Positions 40,757-42,273 of a stretch of DNA of 42,273 nt are shown here, one piece after another. Numbering within the stretch: the first letter of the stretch is position 1; each line of letters starts with the position of its first letter. The DNA comes from Candidatus Omnitrophota bacterium (GTDB lineage Bacteria; Omnitrophota; Gorgyraeia; Zapsychrales; Zapsychraceae): the NCBI GenBank assembly GCA_023247445.1, contig JAHFGL010000019.1, positions 1-42,273 of the forward strand, written 5' to 3'. The notes under the pieces were generated by a model, which saw only the letters and a list, made by a program, of their open reading frames with translations, was not told the DNA's origin and made no database searches. The translations under genes and the position numbers were made by a program.

Positions 40757-40792
40757 CCCCCTCTCTAGACTAAAAACAAAAAAGAGAGGGGG
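40757..40792. terminator. Terminator-like hairpin between convergent genes
   Basis: CCCCCTCTCT (40757-40766) pairs perfectly with AGAGAGGGGG (40783-40792) around a 16-base loop. On the minus strand the stem is followed by TTTT; on the plus strand no T-run follows. It could end both the PNPOx transcript and the DUF134 transcript, better for the latter. Confidence 0.55.
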
Positions 40793-41120
40793 CATATTCA
40801 ATTATCCCGCCTCATTATCCAATCCAGACAAAAGATCCAATATTACATAAATTTGAACAAATCAGTCACTTTTGGGAAGAATCTGGTTTGTTTTAATGGC
40901 CCACATAGATCGATGGTACAGGATGGCACAGAAATGTCACGCCACAATAAGCAATTATAATATAAGTAAGTTTGAGAAGGCTTTTCCACAGGTCAGATTA
41001 ACAACTACATAAACATATGCCAAATAATGCGTTTTGACACATTATCAAATACAATATAGTTAACATAATATGTATTATAAGAAGTTATGTGTAGAGCAGA
41101 AAACTGCAGTTTTTAAGAAT
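40793..41120. other. Gene-free intergenic stretch
   Basis: About 330 A/T-rich bases hold no convincing reading frame, tRNA or repeat. A plus-strand TTGACA at 41034-41039 is followed by TATAGT (15-base gap), but no plus-strand gene follows; it points at the 3' end of the minus-strand DUF134 gene. I see nothing else supportable. Confidence 0.5.
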
Positions 41121-41504
41121 TTACTCCGTCCGCCTATCAAATTTAAGAATATTTTGGCGTGAAACCTCCTCAACCTGCTGAGTCTTTAGTTGCAGATTAA
41201 GCTGGCGGACACCAACCTGAACATCCCCTATGCGGATCCGTATAATCTTACCATTAACAAGGGCATCGACAATGATACGACGTCCCTCGCGAAGAATTCG
41301 ACCAAAAGTTGGCCGAGATATTCCCATAATCTTAGCACCATCAATCTGCTCAAATCCCTCAAAATCAGCCAAACGCAAAGCCTCAAACTGGTCCACCCGA
41401 AGCTCAATCTCATCCGGTCGACCCGGCTTGCCCCGCGGGCTAAACTGAACGGTTTTCGGCATTTTTTGGATATAACGAACCTTTTTTCTTCGACCTTTTT
41501 GCAT
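41121..41504 (-). CDS. DUF134 (UPF0251) family DNA-binding protein
   Basis: The start at 41504 follows AGGAGG on the minus strand; a longer frame from 41558 lacks such a site. The 127-residue product carries the family signature FSPRGKPGRPDEIELRVDQF, then EALRLADFEGFEQIDGA and a helix-turn-helix IMGISRPTFGRILREGRRI. A small beta tail follows. DUF134 proteins are predicted transcription regulators related to sigma-70 region 4-like HTH domains. Two palindromes upstream of the gene (41552-41565 and 41580-41605) are likely operators for autoregulation. The target regulon is unknown. Confidence 0.88.
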   Translation of the reverse strand: MQKGRRKKVRYIQKMPKTVQFSPRGKPGRPDEIELRVDQFEALRLADFEGFEQIDGAKIMGISRPTFGRILREGRRIIVDALVNGKIIRIRIGDVQVGVRQLNLQLKTQQVEEVSRQNILKFDRRTE

Positions 41505-41522
41505 AATTAAAACCTCCTGAAA

Positions 41523-41605
41523 ATTATATAAAAACATCTGACAGATTACTTCAAGCATGTGCTCAAAGTAATCATGGCTTTATTATGAGCATATGCTCAT
41601 AATAA
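41523..41605 (-). promoter_or_regulatory. DUF134 promoter region with two palindromic operators
   Basis: On the minus strand TATAAT lies at 41528-41523 with no good -35. Upstream, AGCATGTGCT (41554-41563) forms the core of a palindrome. At 41580-41605 a perfect 26-base palindrome has half-site TTATTATGAGCAT. The shared core is GAGCAYRTGCTC with one mismatch in the nearer site. The centres are 34 bases apart. The weak -35 next to the nearer site suggests control by a bound regulator. Confidence 0.65.
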
Positions 41606-41675
41606 TATGCCAATTAAAATTTGACAATAAAAAATATTAATTTTTCACTCTATAATTATTGACTCTTTGGGGAAG

Positions 41676-42273
41676 TTAAAAAGCGGAAGAAATTAACTTG
41701 GAGAGGTATTGAAGGTTATCGACATTATCTTCAATTTTTGCTTCATCTTTTTTTGTATGCAAATTAAGAACACCGAAAACACGATTTTTGGCAACTAGCG
41801 GCATAACCAATGATTGCTTAATATCTGACCTTCGAAGAAGTGCCTGCATCGTGCCTTCTCCGTTTTGGCCATTAATGACAAAAGAAATATTTTGCTTAAC
41901 CGCTCTTCCAGAAATACCCTCGCCAACCTTAACCCTTGTATTTTGCACCTGCTCGCCATCAAGACCCCTTGAAACCTTAATAATTAAATCCCCATGGTCA
42001 TCATCCCTCACCATAATTGATCCACATTCCGTATTTGTCATTCGAAGCGCCAAGTCTAAGAATGTCACCAAAAGCTCATCTAAATGAACAGTCGAATATA
42101 TTTCCCGAGCTCCTTGTTTAACGCTTTTAAGATACGTCTCTTGATCCAATTTTATCTGATCAAGCTCTTTTTCCTTTATTGTCAGCTCAATACTATCCTT
42201 AACAATCTCTGCTAATAAATCGAGTATTGAGCCAATCATAAGATTCGAGACAACCCGAATTTCATTAATCTCA
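41676..42273 (-). CDS. GAF-domain protein, C-terminal part (runs off the window)
   Basis: The minus-strand frame is open from the window edge through position 42273 to the stop at 41676. The residues before the internal Met at 42239 read EINEIRVVSNL, so the gene very probably starts outside the window. At least 198 residues are visible: a helical linker (KDSIELTIKEKELDQIKLDQ), then a GAF domain with TECGSIMVRDDDHGDLIIKV, VKVGEGISGRAVKQ and LVMPLVAKNRVFGVLNLH, ending just after the domain. The upstream part could be a PAS, response-regulator or kinase module. It is transcribed toward DUF134, but with an operator region in between. Confidence 0.82.
   Translation of the reverse strand, partial: EINEIRVVSNLMIGSILDLLAEIVKDSIELTIKEKELDQIKLDQETYLKSVKQGAREIYSTVHLDELLVTFLDLALRMTNTECGSIMVRDDDHGDLIIKVSRGLDGEQVQNTRVKVGEGISGRAVKQNISFVINGQNGEGTMQALLRRSDIKQSLVMPLVAKNRVFGVLNLHTKKDEAKIEDNVDNLQYLSKLISSAF

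Noticed and set aside
41034-41060. Plus-strand TTGACA/TATAGT promoter in the gene-free stretch
   Set aside because: The spacing is only 15 bases and no plus-strand gene follows. An antisense or small RNA cannot be supported from sequence alone.
41620-41655. Plus-strand TTGACA...TATAAT pair
   Set aside because: The spacing is about 24 bases, too long for a normal promoter, and the next gene is on the minus strand.

Overview
The window reads as a dense, mostly plus-strand stretch of a bacterial chromosome of moderately low GC (roughly 40% by eye). Short intergenic gaps, many start/stop overlaps, mixed use of Shine-Dalgarno sequences (some genes have none), type IV pilus genes, a lipoprotein, a stand-alone CoaB, an ApgM-type mutase next to threonine genes and abundant intergenic palindromes all fit an uncultured Gram-negative lineage. 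Candidatus Omnitrophota or a related PVC-type group is my best guess. This is inference from gene content; there is no rRNA gene in the window to prove it.

Region 1 (1-10724): the 5' part of recN on the minus strand, then a type IV pilus / type II secretion-like locus: pilB ATPase, pilC, a major pilin, three minor pilin-like genes, and GspL-like and GspC/PilP-like membrane proteins. Two unrelated toxin-antitoxin modules sit inside it: a PIN-domain gene with a 53-residue partner, flanked by a decayed copy of the pilC tail, and higBA, with a probable leaderless promoter and operator. A terminator hairpin separates the major pilin from the minor pilins.

Region 2 (10725-11560): a minus-strand tRNA cluster (Thr-TGT, Tyr-GTA, Gly-TCC) with a tRNA-Gly fragment and four related hairpins whose stems covary.

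Region 3 (11562-19435): envelope or glycan functions: a family 2 glycosyltransferase, two large GT-C-like membrane proteins, gpsA, a 62-residue membrane peptide and a membrane-anchored B12-binding radical SAM protein.

Region 4 (19500-30769): tRNA-Pro(GGG) with a decayed tRNA-Pro fragment, a PilZ gene overlapping hom, then thrC, coaB, apgM (a candidate homoserine kinase), lysC, cimA, valS and nadC. Together these supply threonine, the citramalate route to isoleucine, CoA and NAD.

Region 5 (30770-40729): an exported helical protein, a CPBP intramembrane protease, a three-subunit molybdenum hydroxylase, a lipoprotein, a MocA-like cytidylyltransferase (minus strand), a membrane-anchored coiled-coil protein, XdhC and a PNPOx-fold protein. 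The hydroxylase, MocA-like and XdhC genes together look like a molybdenum hydroxylase plus its cofactor maturation.

Region 6 (40730-42273): a terminator-like hairpin, about 330 bases with no recognised gene, a DUF134 DNA-binding protein behind two palindromic operators, and the 3' end of a GAF-domain gene that runs off the window.
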